A DNA stretch of 64,000 bases, from NCBI GenBank assembly GCA_004010835.2, contig CP030868.2, forward strand, positions 248,001 through 312,000. The letters run 5' to 3'. Made by a program: the position numbers and the translations under genes. Positions 51,876 to 60,811 of this stretch are shown here, one piece after another. Positions within the stretch are counted from its first letter, which is position 1. Each line of letters starts with the position of its first letter. Source of the stretch: Oenococcus sp. UCMA 16435. GTDB taxonomy: Bacteria; Bacillota; Bacilli; Lactobacillales; Lactobacillaceae. The notes below the pieces were generated by a model. That model saw nothing but the letters and a program-made list of their open reading frames with translations, searched no databases and had not been told where the DNA came from.

Positions 51876-51972
51876 ACAAAAACGTGAAAAATGCTTTTTG
51901 ATTTTAATCGTTTTATGAGGGCTTTTATTTTTTGATAAATTCCAATATTATCGTCTTTTTATACCTACAACT

Positions 51973-51999
51973 AAGTCTTGGGGAAAGACAGATTTTTTT
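51973..51999 (+). terminator. Terminator after lemA
   Basis: GTCTT-GGGGA-AAGAC (51975-51989) followed by AGA and seven T. Confidence 0.6.
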
Positions 52000-52058
52000 A
52001 AACATTTTTTCCATTTTTACAAATACGATTCTTATTCAAACAGCTTATTTTTTTGAGA

Positions 52059-52108
52059 TATAATGAAAATGTAATTGTGAAAAATCTATCAGATATACCT
52101 TCACAATT
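52059..52108 (+). promoter_or_regulatory. gnd promoter -10 and leader inverted repeat
   Basis: TATAAT at 52059-52064 begins a leader of about 58 nt. In it AATTGTGAA (52073-52081) and TTCACAATT (52100-52108) form a perfect 9-bp inverted repeat with an 18-nt loop that itself contains TATC-A-GATA. It could be an operator or an RNA hairpin ending 12 nt before the ribosome site. Confidence 0.55.
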
Positions 52109-52128
52109 CTTAATTTGAAAGGAAATTT

Positions 52129-53562
52129 ATGACTCAAGCAGATTTTGGTGTTGTTGGGATGGCCGTTATGGGCCGAAACCTAGCATTAAATGTTGAAAGC
52201 CGCGGATACACTGTGGCAATCTTTAATCGTTCTCGTTCAAAAACAGACGATGTTATGGCGAAACATTCCGATAAGAAGTTGATCCCTTCTTTTACAATTG
52301 AAGACTTTGTTAAGTCGATCGCTAAACCACGTCGGATTATGTTAATGGTTAAGGCTGGTGCCGGTACTGATGCCGTTATCAATGAATTAATCCCGCTTTT
52401 AGACAAGGGCGATATCTTAATCGATGGTGGAAACACTTTCTTTAAAGATACAATTGCCAGAAATGCCCGTTTGGCAGATTCTGGTATTAACTTTATTGGT
52501 ACAGGTGTTTCCGGTGGTGAACTCGGTGCCCTTAAAGGACCATCTTTGATGCCCGGTGGACAAAAAGAAGCTTACGAACTTGTTCGCCCAATTTTTGAAC
52601 AAATTGCTGCTAAAGCCACTCAAGATGGTAAGCCTTGTGTTACCTTCTGTGGTGAGAATGGTGCTGGCCACTATGTAAAAATGGTTCATAACGGTATCGA
52701 ATACGGCGATGAAGAATTAATCGACGAAACCTATAACATTATGAGAAATGTGCTTGGGCTTTCTGTTGATGAAATGGCCGATATCTTTAAAGATTGGAAT
52801 AAAGGCGAGCTTGATTCATATTTGATTGAGATCACAGCTGATATTTTGACTCGTAAAGACGATCTCGGATCAGATAAGCCAATTGTTGATATGATTTTGG
52901 ATCGTGGAAACAACAAAGGAACCGGCCGCTGGTCTTCTGGAGATGCTTTGGAAGTACAGGTTCCTCAATCAGTTATCACAGAAGCTGTCTACGCTCGTTA
53001 CATTTCAATGATGAAAGACGAACGTGTTGCCGCTTCTAAAGTTTTGAATGGACCCGAGAAGAAAGTTGAACTTCCCGAAGATAAAAAGGAACTGGTTGAA
53101 AAAATTCGTCAAGCCCTTTACTTCGCCAAGATCATGTCATACGCCCAAGGATTCGAACAACTGCGTTTTGCGGCTAAACAGTACAATTGGGACTTCGATT
53201 ATGGTAAATTAGCTCAGATTTGGCGTGCCGGATGCATTATCCGTGCCGGATTCTTGCAAAACATCACCGACGCCTATGATAAAAAACCAGATTTGACTAA
53301 TTTGTTGATGGATGACTATTTCAAAGATATCGCTAATAAGTATCAAGAAGCTGTTCGTGACGTTGTTGCCCTGGCCGTTAAAGCCGGCGTTCCAGTTCCA
53401 GCTCTCTCGGCAGCAGTTATTTACTTTGATTCTTACCGTTCCGAAGTTTTGCCTGCCAACCTGTTGCAAGCACAACGTGATTATTTTGGTGCACACACTT
53501 ATCAGCGTGTTGACAAGCCATTTGATCAAGCCTTCCATTACCCATGGTATGCTGAAGCTTAA
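52129..53562 (+). CDS. gnd: 6-phosphogluconate dehydrogenase, decarboxylating
   Basis: 477 residues. N-terminal [20 protein letters not shown] (NAD(P) fold), [21 protein letters not shown], catalytic [13 protein letters not shown], and the C-terminal ending [11 protein letters not shown]. Makes ribulose-5-phosphate, CO2 and NADPH: the step feeding the phosphoketolase pathway of heterofermenters. GAAAGGAAA precedes the ATG. Monocistronic with its own promoter and terminator. Confidence 0.97.
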   Translation: MTQADFGVVGMAVMGRNLALNVESRGYTVAIFNRSRSKTDDVMAKHSDKKLIPSFTIEDFVKSIAKPRRIMLMVKAGAGTDAVINELIPLLDKGDILIDGGNTFFKDTIARNARLADSGINFIGTGVSGGELGALKGPSLMPGGQKEAYELVRPIFEQIAAKATQDGKPCVTFCGENGAGHYVKMVHNGIEYGDEELIDETYNIMRNVLGLSVDEMADIFKDWNKGELDSYLIEITADILTRKDDLGSDKPIVDMILDRGNNKGTGRWSSGDALEVQVPQSVITEAVYARYISMMKDERVAASKVLNGPEKKVELPEDKKELVEKIRQALYFAKIMSYAQGFEQLRFAAKQYNWDFDYGKLAQIWRAGCIIRAGFLQNITDAYDKKPDLTNLLMDDYFKDIANKYQEAVRDVVALAVKAGVPVPALSAAVIYFDSYRSEVLPANLLQAQRDYFGAHTYQRVDKPFDQAFHYPWYAEA

Positions 53563-53578
53563 TTAAAATTGTGTGATT

Positions 53579-53607
53579 AAAACCGGTTTTTAAACAGCCG
53601 GTTTTTT
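53579..53607 (+). terminator. Rho-independent terminator of gnd
   Basis: AAAACCGG / CCGGTTTTTT with a loop of about 11 nt, directly after the gnd stop codon. Confidence 0.85.
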
Positions 53608-53705
53608 GTTTGCAAAAAATTGAAATTAAAGCACTAATCAGTCTATTTGATAAAAAAGCCGGTAGTATAATAAATCGTGCAACTCTAAACGAAAGGTTAA
53701 TTTAC

Positions 53706-54170
53706 ATGAATAAAGTTTATTTTGCTTGTTCCTGGTTTAGCGATTCTCAGACTAGTTATATGAATCAGGGAATTGAACTGATTAAACAGAACAAGACAAT
53801 CGATTGGAAATATGCTTTTTATCCACTTGATCATCAATATAAAGGTTTTTCAATTCCCGACCATCCGGAGCTTTTAGAAGATACCGAATGGCAGCTGGGG
53901 ACTTTTAACGGCGATATGAATGGTATTAATAGTAGCGACTTAATCGTGGCCATGTATTTGCCCGACGAGCCAGACGAAGGCATAGCATGGGAATTAGGAT
54001 ATGCTTATGCAATTCATAAACCAATGGTTTTGGTGGTTCCAAATGGAAAGAAAAAGCCGGTTAATTTAATGCCGGCAATGGGCGCAACAAAGGTCATTAC
54101 AATCGATCAATTAAAAGACTTTGATTTTAATAATGTTGTTTACACACCTTATACCGGCCAGGTCTACTAA
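53706..54170 (+). CDS. ntd: Nucleoside 2-deoxyribosyltransferase
   Basis: 154 residues from ATG 53706 (GAAAGG upstream); the longer frame starts in the gnd terminator. Motifs: KVYFACSWFSDSQ (base site), LGTFNGDMNGINSSDLIVAMYLPDEPDEGIAWE in pieces, with the catalytic Glu in DEGIAWELGYAYA. Exchanges bases between deoxynucleosides. Known in lactobacilli that salvage DNA. A terminator follows. Confidence 0.9.
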   Translation: MNKVYFACSWFSDSQTSYMNQGIELIKQNKTIDWKYAFYPLDHQYKGFSIPDHPELLEDTEWQLGTFNGDMNGINSSDLIVAMYLPDEPDEGIAWELGYAYAIHKPMVLVVPNGKKKPVNLMPAMGATKVITIDQLKDFDFNNVVYTPYTGQVY

Positions 54171-54181
54171 AAGCAATTAAG

Positions 54182-54208
54182 CATCGTCGTCGAGGCGGTG
54201 TTTTTTTA
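54182..54208 (+). terminator. Rho-independent terminator of ntd
   Basis: CATCGTC-GTCGA-GGCGGTG (two T-G pairs) followed by seven T. Confidence 0.8.
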
Positions 54209-54250
54209 TATGAAAATATATTTGAATTGACCGAAAACAGTCTGGATATT

Positions 54251-54277
54251 ATACTAATTCACGATAAGAATTAGTAT
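54251..54277 (+). promoter_or_regulatory. 10-bp dyad at the pncB promoter
   Basis: Perfect inverted repeat ATACTAATTC-ACGATAA-GAATTAGTAT, 76 bp before the pncB start. Its left arm overlaps a -10-like TATACT. It is a good candidate for a repressor sensing NAD status. It does not look like the published NiaR box of Bacillus. Confidence 0.6.
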
Positions 54278-54352
54278 AAGGATTTTTCTTAGCGCAAATC
54301 AATTTTTTCGTTTAAAAAATCTCAAATGAATTTGTTCCCGAAAGAAGAAAAA

Positions 54353-55777
54353 ATGAATTTATCAATGGTTACTGATCTTTACGAATTATCAATGGCTAAC
54401 GGTTATCAGCAAGCCCTTGAAAAAGAAGATGGTGTTTTCGATGTCTTTTTCCGTCGTGTGCCAGATGACGGTAGTTTTGTGATTACGGCCGGACTAGCTC
54501 AAGCCATCCAAGCAGTTTCAAATTTTCATTTTGACGAAAATGACTTGGCTTATTTGAAAGGCCTTAATTTATTTACGAATAATTTTCTAAATTTTCTAAA
54601 AAATTTTAAATTTACTGGAAATATTTCGGCAATTCCAGAAGGAACCCCGGTTTTCCCGAGAGAACCATTATTAACAATTGGTGGTCCCTTAATTGAAACC
54701 CAACTTTTTGAAACAATTTTATTAAATATAATAAATCACCAATCTCTAATAGCTACCAAAGCCCGGAGAATTTGCTACGCAGCTCAAGGAAGACCAATCA
54801 TGGAATTCGGTGCTCGTCGAGCCCAGGGGCCGTCAGCTGCAACTTTAGGGGCTCGTGCAGCAATTATTGGTGGCTGTGCAAGCACATCCAATTTATTAGC
54901 AGCTGAAAAATTTGGTTTAACCGTTGCCGGAACAATGGCCCATAGTTGGATTGAGGCCTTCCCAAATGAATTAACCGCTTTTGAAAAATGGGCTGAATTA
55001 TATCCCGATAACTCTTCCCTACTTGTCGACACATATGATGTCATTGATTCAGGCGTGCCAAATGCAATCAAAGTATTTAAAAAACTTGAAGAAAAGGGTC
55101 ACAAGCCAATCGGTATCAGAATCGATTCCGGCGATATTGCTCACTTATCAAAATTGGCAAGAAAAATGCTCGATAACGCCGGTTTTTCCGAAGCAAAAAT
55201 TACTGCTTCAAATGCCTTAGACGAAACAACAATCCAGTCATTACTATTTAGCCAGCAGGCTCCAATTGATAATTTTGGTGTTGGAGAAGAATTGATTACC
55301 AGTGCCAGCGACCCTGTTTTAAGCGGTGTCTACAAACTGGTAGCAATTAAAAAAGATGATAAGGTTAGCCCGAAAATAAAAATTAGCGATAGCCGTGAAA
55401 AGGTCACTCTACCAGGAATCAAGCAACTTTATCGATTGTATAAAAAAGGAACTCGGCAGGCTTTTGCCGATGTGATTGCTTTAAAAGATGAGCATTTAAC
55501 AAAAAGAATGCTCGTTAAATCAGCTGACCCATTAGACACAAAACAAAATATTAATCTAACGGACTTTGATTTAGAAACATTGCAAACGGATATCTTCGAA
55601 AAAGGAAAAGCTGTTTACAGTTCACCAACTGTACAACAAATCAGAAAAGCATCTCAACTATCTCTTAATGAACTGCCAGAAGAAACAAAGAGACTCAAGA
55701 ACCCCAATAAATATCCTGTTTACATTACCGAGAAACTTGCTAAATTACAAGATAAATTATTGAAAGATCAAGACTAA
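54353..55777 (+). CDS. pncB: Nicotinate phosphoribosyltransferase
   Basis: 474 residues from ATG 54353 (MNLSMVTDLYELSMANGY), with AAAGAAG upstream; an earlier ATG at 54326 has no site. Motifs: FRRVPDDGSF, the EFGARRAQGP loop, GTMAHSWI, GIRIDSGD. Makes nicotinate mononucleotide from niacin; NadD (34 kb) then acts. Ends five bases from the convergent UvrA-like gene. Confidence 0.94.
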   Translation: MNLSMVTDLYELSMANGYQQALEKEDGVFDVFFRRVPDDGSFVITAGLAQAIQAVSNFHFDENDLAYLKGLNLFTNNFLNFLKNFKFTGNISAIPEGTPVFPREPLLTIGGPLIETQLFETILLNIINHQSLIATKARRICYAAQGRPIMEFGARRAQGPSAATLGARAAIIGGCASTSNLLAAEKFGLTVAGTMAHSWIEAFPNELTAFEKWAELYPDNSSLLVDTYDVIDSGVPNAIKVFKKLEEKGHKPIGIRIDSGDIAHLSKLARKMLDNAGFSEAKITASNALDETTIQSLLFSQQAPIDNFGVGEELITSASDPVLSGVYKLVAIKKDDKVSPKIKISDSREKVTLPGIKQLYRLYKKGTRQAFADVIALKDEHLTKRMLVKSADPLDTKQNINLTDFDLETLQTDIFEKGKAVYSSPTVQQIRKASQLSLNELPEETKRLKNPNKYPVYITEKLAKLQDKLLKDQD

Positions 55778-55782
55778 CAGTT

Positions 55783-58065
55783 TTAATTCATAGCCCTTAA
55801 TAAGGCTTTGCCGGTCAAAGAGTTTGAGCAATCGAGGATTCCCGACGGAATGCCGCTATAAATAACTTGGCCGCCAAAAATTCCGGCTCCCGGTCCAATA
55901 TCAATCAACCAATCTGCTTGGCTAATCACCGTTTGGTTGTGTTCGATAACAATTACGCCGTTATGAGCATCAACAAGCTGATTGATCAACTTAATTTGTT
56001 CGGCAATATCCTGCATATGCAGACCACTAGTCGGTTCGTCAAGCAAAAATACAGTTCCTTTTTCATTAAGCTGAGATGCCAACTTAATCCGCTGCAGTTC
56101 ACCACCGGAAAGAGTCGTTAGAGTTTGATTCAAATGAATATAACCTAAACCGACACGTTTTAAACTAGATAGTTTCTCTTTTAACAGTTCGTTCTTTTCT
56201 TCCGAAGAAGAAAAGAAATTTAAAGCCTGATCAACAGAAAAATCAAGAATTTCAGCAATGTCTTTGCCCTGATAATGATATTGAAGGGCTTTTTTGCTAT
56301 AACGTTTTCCATGACACGCCTCGCAAACTTCAACGACTGGATCCATAAAGGCCATATTTGTGATCGTGACTCCCTTGCCCTTGCAAATTGGACAAGCACC
56401 CTGGCCGTTGTAACTGAACAAACTAAAACTAGTCTTATTACTTTGAGCAAATAATTTACGAATTGGATCAAGGATATCCAAATATGTGGCTGGAGTTGAA
56501 CGCAAATTTGTTGAAATATCTTTCTGAGCTAGATCTATATAAGGATCGTCCAAAGAATTTTTCAATTCTTTAACTAAAGAACTTTTCCCTGAACCGGCAA
56601 CACCAGTTAAAACGGTCACTACATCAAGCGGGATTTTAACGTTAATATTTTTTAAGTTATTCGAATTTAGATTGGCCAATTGAATAAAATTAGAATTCTT
56701 TCTAACTTTTGTCTTAAAAATGATTTTTTGCCTGATCCATTTTCCTGTCAAACAGTCGGAATTGAGAAGTTCTTCATAAGTTCCCTGAAAAGTTAATTGG
56801 CCACCAGATGCTCCGGCAACCGGTCCCAATTCAACGACGTAATCAGCAAAGGACATCATTAAGGGATTATGCTCAACAAGTAGGATTGTGTTTCCTTTAT
56901 TACGCAATCTTGTCAGACCTTTCTTAACCAGATCGATATCATGGGGATGAAGACCAACACTTGGTTCATCCAAAATATAAACCATATCTGATAAAGAACT
57001 ATTCAAGTATTTGGAAATTTTAATTCGCTGAGCTTCTCCACCGGAAAGACTATTAGTTCCTCGTGCCAAAGATAGATATCCCAAACCAATATCGATCATT
57101 GAATGAAGTTTTACCTGTAGTTCCCTAATCAGATCGGTTGTCAGTGTTGCACTAATAGTATCCAAAAAATCGCTTAAATCCTTCAAGCTCATCGAACAAA
57201 CTTCAGCAATGTTTTTACCATTGATATGGTTTCCAAGAACAGTCGAGTTCAAACGACTTCCATTACAAATCGGACAAGCATGATGAGTAACAATTTTTGA
57301 AATTGCCGCCTGATGATGCTGGGCTTCTTTTTTGTGGAGAATCGAACGTCTAATTCTCGGGACAATCCCTTCATATAAGGCCGATTTTGGAAACTTGGGA
57401 CCGGGATGCTTTAATTGTTGCTGAGGCGCATACATTAGGAGTTGCCATTCCTGGTCGGTAAAATCTTTGACAGGTTTATCGTTATCGAATAAGCCACTAT
57501 TGACATAACGACGCCAACGCCAAGTATCCGGTCCAAAACTAACGAATTTAATTGCCCCTTGGTTAAGCGACTCATTTTTGTCAATCAACAAATCTTCATC
57601 AATATCGTCGATATAACCAAGTCCCTGGCAATTCGGACACATCCCCTTTGGCATATTAAACGAAAAGGTATCAGAGTAGCCAATAAAAGGACGACTAATT
57701 CGTGAAAAAAGCAGGCGGAGCAATGAATAAGCCCCTGTGTATGTCCCAACGGTCGAACGAGCGTTTTCACCAATTTTCTTTTGTTCAATTACGATTGCGA
57801 CCGGTAAATGATCGATTTCGTCAACATGTGGTTGACCGTATTTAGGAAGATACTGCTGTGTAAAACTGGCGAAAGTCTCGTTCAACTCCCTTCTTGACAA
57901 AGCCGCAATGGTATCAAAGACCAGAGAAGACTTGCCCGCTCCTGATAAACCGACAAAAACAGTCGTTTTATATTTTGGAATTTTAAGATTAAGATCTTTT
58001 AAATTATTTTCTCTGGCACCTTTAACATCAATAAAACCATCAGCAAAAATATTTTTTTGATTCAT
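55783..58065 (-). CDS. UvrA paralogue without UvrB-binding domain
   Basis: 760 residues against about 940 for UvrA. Two ABC halves: VGLSGAGKSSLVFDTI ... LSGGEAQRIKI ... ILDEPSVGLHPHD, and GVAGSGKSSLV ... LSGGELQRIKL ... LLDEPTSGLHM. Zinc motifs CPNCQGLGY, CPICNG, CPICKGKG and CEACHGKRY. The sequence passes from RLLFSRI directly to the second zinc region, so the UvrB-binding insertion is missing. Such paralogues are tied to drug or DNA-intercalator resistance rather than normal excision repair. Confidence 0.88.
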   Translation of the reverse strand: MNQKNIFADGFIDVKGARENNLKDLNLKIPKYKTTVFVGLSGAGKSSLVFDTIAALSRRELNETFASFTQQYLPKYGQPHVDEIDHLPVAIVIEQKKIGENARSTVGTYTGAYSLLRLLFSRISRPFIGYSDTFSFNMPKGMCPNCQGLGYIDDIDEDLLIDKNESLNQGAIKFVSFGPDTWRWRRYVNSGLFDNDKPVKDFTDQEWQLLMYAPQQQLKHPGPKFPKSALYEGIVPRIRRSILHKKEAQHHQAAISKIVTHHACPICNGSRLNSTVLGNHINGKNIAEVCSMSLKDLSDFLDTISATLTTDLIRELQVKLHSMIDIGLGYLSLARGTNSLSGGEAQRIKISKYLNSSLSDMVYILDEPSVGLHPHDIDLVKKGLTRLRNKGNTILLVEHNPLMMSFADYVVELGPVAGASGGQLTFQGTYEELLNSDCLTGKWIRQKIIFKTKVRKNSNFIQLANLNSNNLKNINVKIPLDVVTVLTGVAGSGKSSLVKELKNSLDDPYIDLAQKDISTNLRSTPATYLDILDPIRKLFAQSNKTSFSLFSYNGQGACPICKGKGVTITNMAFMDPVVEVCEACHGKRYSKKALQYHYQGKDIAEILDFSVDQALNFFSSSEEKNELLKEKLSSLKRVGLGYIHLNQTLTTLSGGELQRIKLASQLNEKGTVFLLDEPTSGLHMQDIAEQIKLINQLVDAHNGVIVIEHNQTVISQADWLIDIGPGAGIFGGQVIYSGIPSGILDCSNSLTGKALLRAMN

Positions 58066-58354
58066 TAAAATTCAATCTCTCCTCATAACTATTATTAATT
58101 TTTGATAAAAAATATTCGACAATCACAAATAAATTCACAAACTATTTATTGAAAGATCCTCGTAATGCCCACTATAACTCAATCTAGTCATTAAACCGAT
58201 TGTGAATTTAAAAAAATCAAAAGAGTAGAATTAGATTAAGGAACTGTGCATTTTTGATTTTAGAATTCATTGCATTTTTCTGACAAAGTTTCAAGAGTCT
58301 AGTTTTTAAAGACCGACATTTCATGAGTCATCAGATTGAATGGAGGAATTGGTA

Positions 58355-58837
58355 ATGTCAATTTACGATTATAAAGCAACTTTAGAAAATGGTGAAAGTT
58401 ACAAATTGGACAAATACAAAGGTAAAGTCATGGTGATTGTCAACACAGCCACTAAATGTGGATTTGCCCCGCAATTTGAAGAGCTTGAAAAAATTTACAA
58501 GCAATTCAAAGATTCTGGATTAATTGTACTTGGTTTTCCTTCGAATCAATTTAAACAAGAACTTGATTCAAGTCAGGCAGCCGCTGAAGCTTGCCGAACA
58601 ACGTACGGTGTAACTTTTCCAATGCATGAAATCAATGATGTTAACGGAAAAGATGAACTGCCCCTATTCGGATACCTAAAAGAAAATGCTCCTGGAGCAA
58701 TTGGAAAATCTATCAAATGGAATTTTACAAAATTCTTGGTCAAGCAGGACGGCGAAGTTATCAAGCGTTATGCCCCAAAGACCGATCCGGAAAAAATGAT
58801 TCCGGATATCGAAGAATTATTACAGCTGCAAAAATAA
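58355..58837 (+). CDS. gpo: Glutathione peroxidase family protein
   Basis: 160 residues from ATG 58355 (GGAGGAATTGGTA). Catalytic Cys in VNTATKCGFAPQ, Gln in GFPSNQF and Trp in KWNFTKFLV. Reduces hydroperoxides, likely through thioredoxin as in other bacteria; useful beside an H2O2-forming pyruvate oxidase. A strong terminator, working in both directions, follows. Confidence 0.92.
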   Translation: MSIYDYKATLENGESYKLDKYKGKVMVIVNTATKCGFAPQFEELEKIYKQFKDSGLIVLGFPSNQFKQELDSSQAAAEACRTTYGVTFPMHEINDVNGKDELPLFGYLKENAPGAIGKSIKWNFTKFLVKQDGEVIKRYAPKTDPEKMIPDIEELLQLQK

Positions 58838-58840
58838 AAA

Positions 58841-58875
58841 ATGCCTCCGATCAAATTTACGGAGGCATTTTTTTG
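58841..58875. terminator. Bidirectional terminator between gpo and MFS gene
   Basis: ATGCCTCCG (58841-58849) / CGGAGGCAT (58860-58868), A run before and T run after, so it can serve both convergent genes. Confidence 0.85.
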
Positions 58876-58889
58876 AATTATTTAATTCG

Positions 58890-60314
58890 TTAGTCTATCT
58901 TCTTTGCATGAACTTTTTGATAATGTTGATAGTACAATAAGCTGCCAAGCAGAATCAGAGCAGTTAAAATCATCCCAAAAGCAAAATTATAAGCAAAATG
59001 CATACCAGAAACGAACCATTCCGGATGTTTATCGGGATAAGTCGTAATTCGATATCCAGAACGTGAACTAATACCAAAATATAGAAGAGAAGTTGCCAAA
59101 GCAAGACCAAGTGACATGCCCATGTTTCTGCTTAAAGATGCGATAGAACCAGCAATTCCTTGAAATTCTGGTGCTGCATTGCCCATGATCATTGGATTGT
59201 TTTGAAATGCGCCATTAGCAATACCAAAAGTTGCCAAAGCGATAATCAACCAAATCAAGGGCCAAGATGGTCGAACAGTAATAAAAATTACTTCAGGAAC
59301 GATGAATATAAATAAAGCATAAAAAGAAACTCGCTCGGCACCAATATGGTCAGAAATATATCCACCAATTGGAGCGCTGACTATATTTAGTATTGGAACA
59401 AACATAAGAATTAATCCAGCAATTGCAGAAGAAAGCAACAATGTATCTTCTAAATAAAATGGAATAATCATATTATTAAAATAACCAACGGCAAAAACAA
59501 GCATCGTTGAAACAATTCCAAAACTAAAACTCAAATTATGAAAAATATGTAAATTAATTAGTGGACTTTTTGTATGATTTTCAACTAAAACGAACAGAAG
59601 CAATAGAATCATTGTCAGAAATAATAACACAATGATTTTTAGGCTTCCAAAGCCGATTACCTGGCCCCAAAAAATCATGATAAAAAAGCTCGAAATAGTT
59701 CCTGCATAAGTGATAAATCCAAAAATATCTATTTTAACTTTATTGTGAGTTACTTTATTGTGTGGGAAAAAGTGGTGACCAAGAAAATAAGCAATTATAC
59801 CAATCGGAACATTAACAAAAAAAATATAATGCCAATTCAGATAGGCCAAAATTAAACCACCTAAGCCAGGACCAGCAAGATTGCCAACCTGAACAAAAGA
59901 ACTGTTGACGCCCAATGCCAAACCATGTTTGCTTGATGGGAAAATTTGAGTAATAATACCGAAATTAGTTGACATTGTCATTGAGGCACCCAAAGCCTGA
60001 ACAATCCTTGCAATAATCAAAATCGGTAAATTAACACTTAATCCGCAAATCAGAGAACCGGTTACAAAAACAAGCGTTCCAACCTGAAAAATAGGTATTC
60101 GACCAATTTGATCAGACAGTTTGCCAAAAAAAATCAGCAGGACACAAATTAAAACTAAATAAACAGAAACCACCCATTCAGCTTGGTTATTCGGTACATT
60201 CAAATCACGAGACATTTTGGGAACAGCAATATTAACAATGCTGGCATCGAGCGTCGACATAAAAGACACGATAGAAGTTGATATAAGTAAAATCCATTGA
60301 CTTTGTTGTTTCAT
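58890..60314 (-). CDS. MFS transporter, DHA2 (EmrB/QacA) family
   Basis: 474 residues with about 14 membrane segments. STLDASIVNIAVPKM and GPGLGGLILAYLNWHYIFFVNVPIG are family motifs (motif C-type region). A drug or metabolite exporter of the cytoplasmic membrane; substrate unknown. GAAAGG upstream of ATG 60314. Convergent with gpo. Confidence 0.9.
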   Translation of the reverse strand: MKQQSQWILLISTSIVSFMSTLDASIVNIAVPKMSRDLNVPNNQAEWVVSVYLVLICVLLIFFGKLSDQIGRIPIFQVGTLVFVTGSLICGLSVNLPILIIARIVQALGASMTMSTNFGIITQIFPSSKHGLALGVNSSFVQVGNLAGPGLGGLILAYLNWHYIFFVNVPIGIIAYFLGHHFFPHNKVTHNKVKIDIFGFITYAGTISSFFIMIFWGQVIGFGSLKIIVLLFLTMILLLLFVLVENHTKSPLINLHIFHNLSFSFGIVSTMLVFAVGYFNNMIIPFYLEDTLLLSSAIAGLILMFVPILNIVSAPIGGYISDHIGAERVSFYALFIFIVPEVIFITVRPSWPLIWLIIALATFGIANGAFQNNPMIMGNAAPEFQGIAGSIASLSRNMGMSLGLALATSLLYFGISSRSGYRITTYPDKHPEWFVSGMHFAYNFAFGMILTALILLGSLLYYQHYQKVHAKKID

Positions 60315-60811
60315 TCCGATTGGCCTTTCTCACTAAATATGATGATTAAATCACCTTAAGCTAAGATTAATTAATTTAAAAAATTCCTGCTTCGACAGCA
60401 AATGTAGGCTTTCAATTAAGCACTATATAATAGTAAGGATAGTCCTTTTGTAAAGCAGAGTCTTTATTAAAATCGCTCGTGTAATTTTTTATATTTAAAT
60501 TGAATAAAAAACAATTAAAAATTCAAATATTTAAGCAAGCTCTTATACATATTAGCTATATAAATAAATCATAAGCAAAGTGTTAATTATCGTTGTTAAT
60601 ATTAGGCTATTCATTGCCAATTCAATAACGATATTCCTATTTCGAAAGAAAAAGTACTCAGTAATTCGCTGGATAACCAGTTGGCAAAGAAAATGTTTTT
60701 AATTGTAAATAAAAAATTAAAATAATCAAAAAAACATTTCCAAAAAAAGAAAATGTTTTTAAAAATATCCATAAAAAATCACGTTAATACCCGATCAAGC
60801 ACTTCAAATTT
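60315..60811. other. Intergenic region with repeated GAAAATGTTTTT hairpins
   Basis: About 500 bp without a gene. GAAAATGTTTTTAA occurs near 60690 and again near 60749, with its inverse AAAAACATTT at 60731-60742. The last two form a 10-bp hairpin followed by T residues on the minus strand, a likely terminator for the OFA transporter gene. AAGGATAGTCCTT (60434-60446), a dyad, lies near the start of the DHA2 gene. Confidence 0.5.

Noticed and set aside
53610..53705. N-terminal extension of the deoxyribosyltransferase
   Set aside because: The extra 32 codons begin in the gnd terminator; the family start and ribosome site are at 53706.
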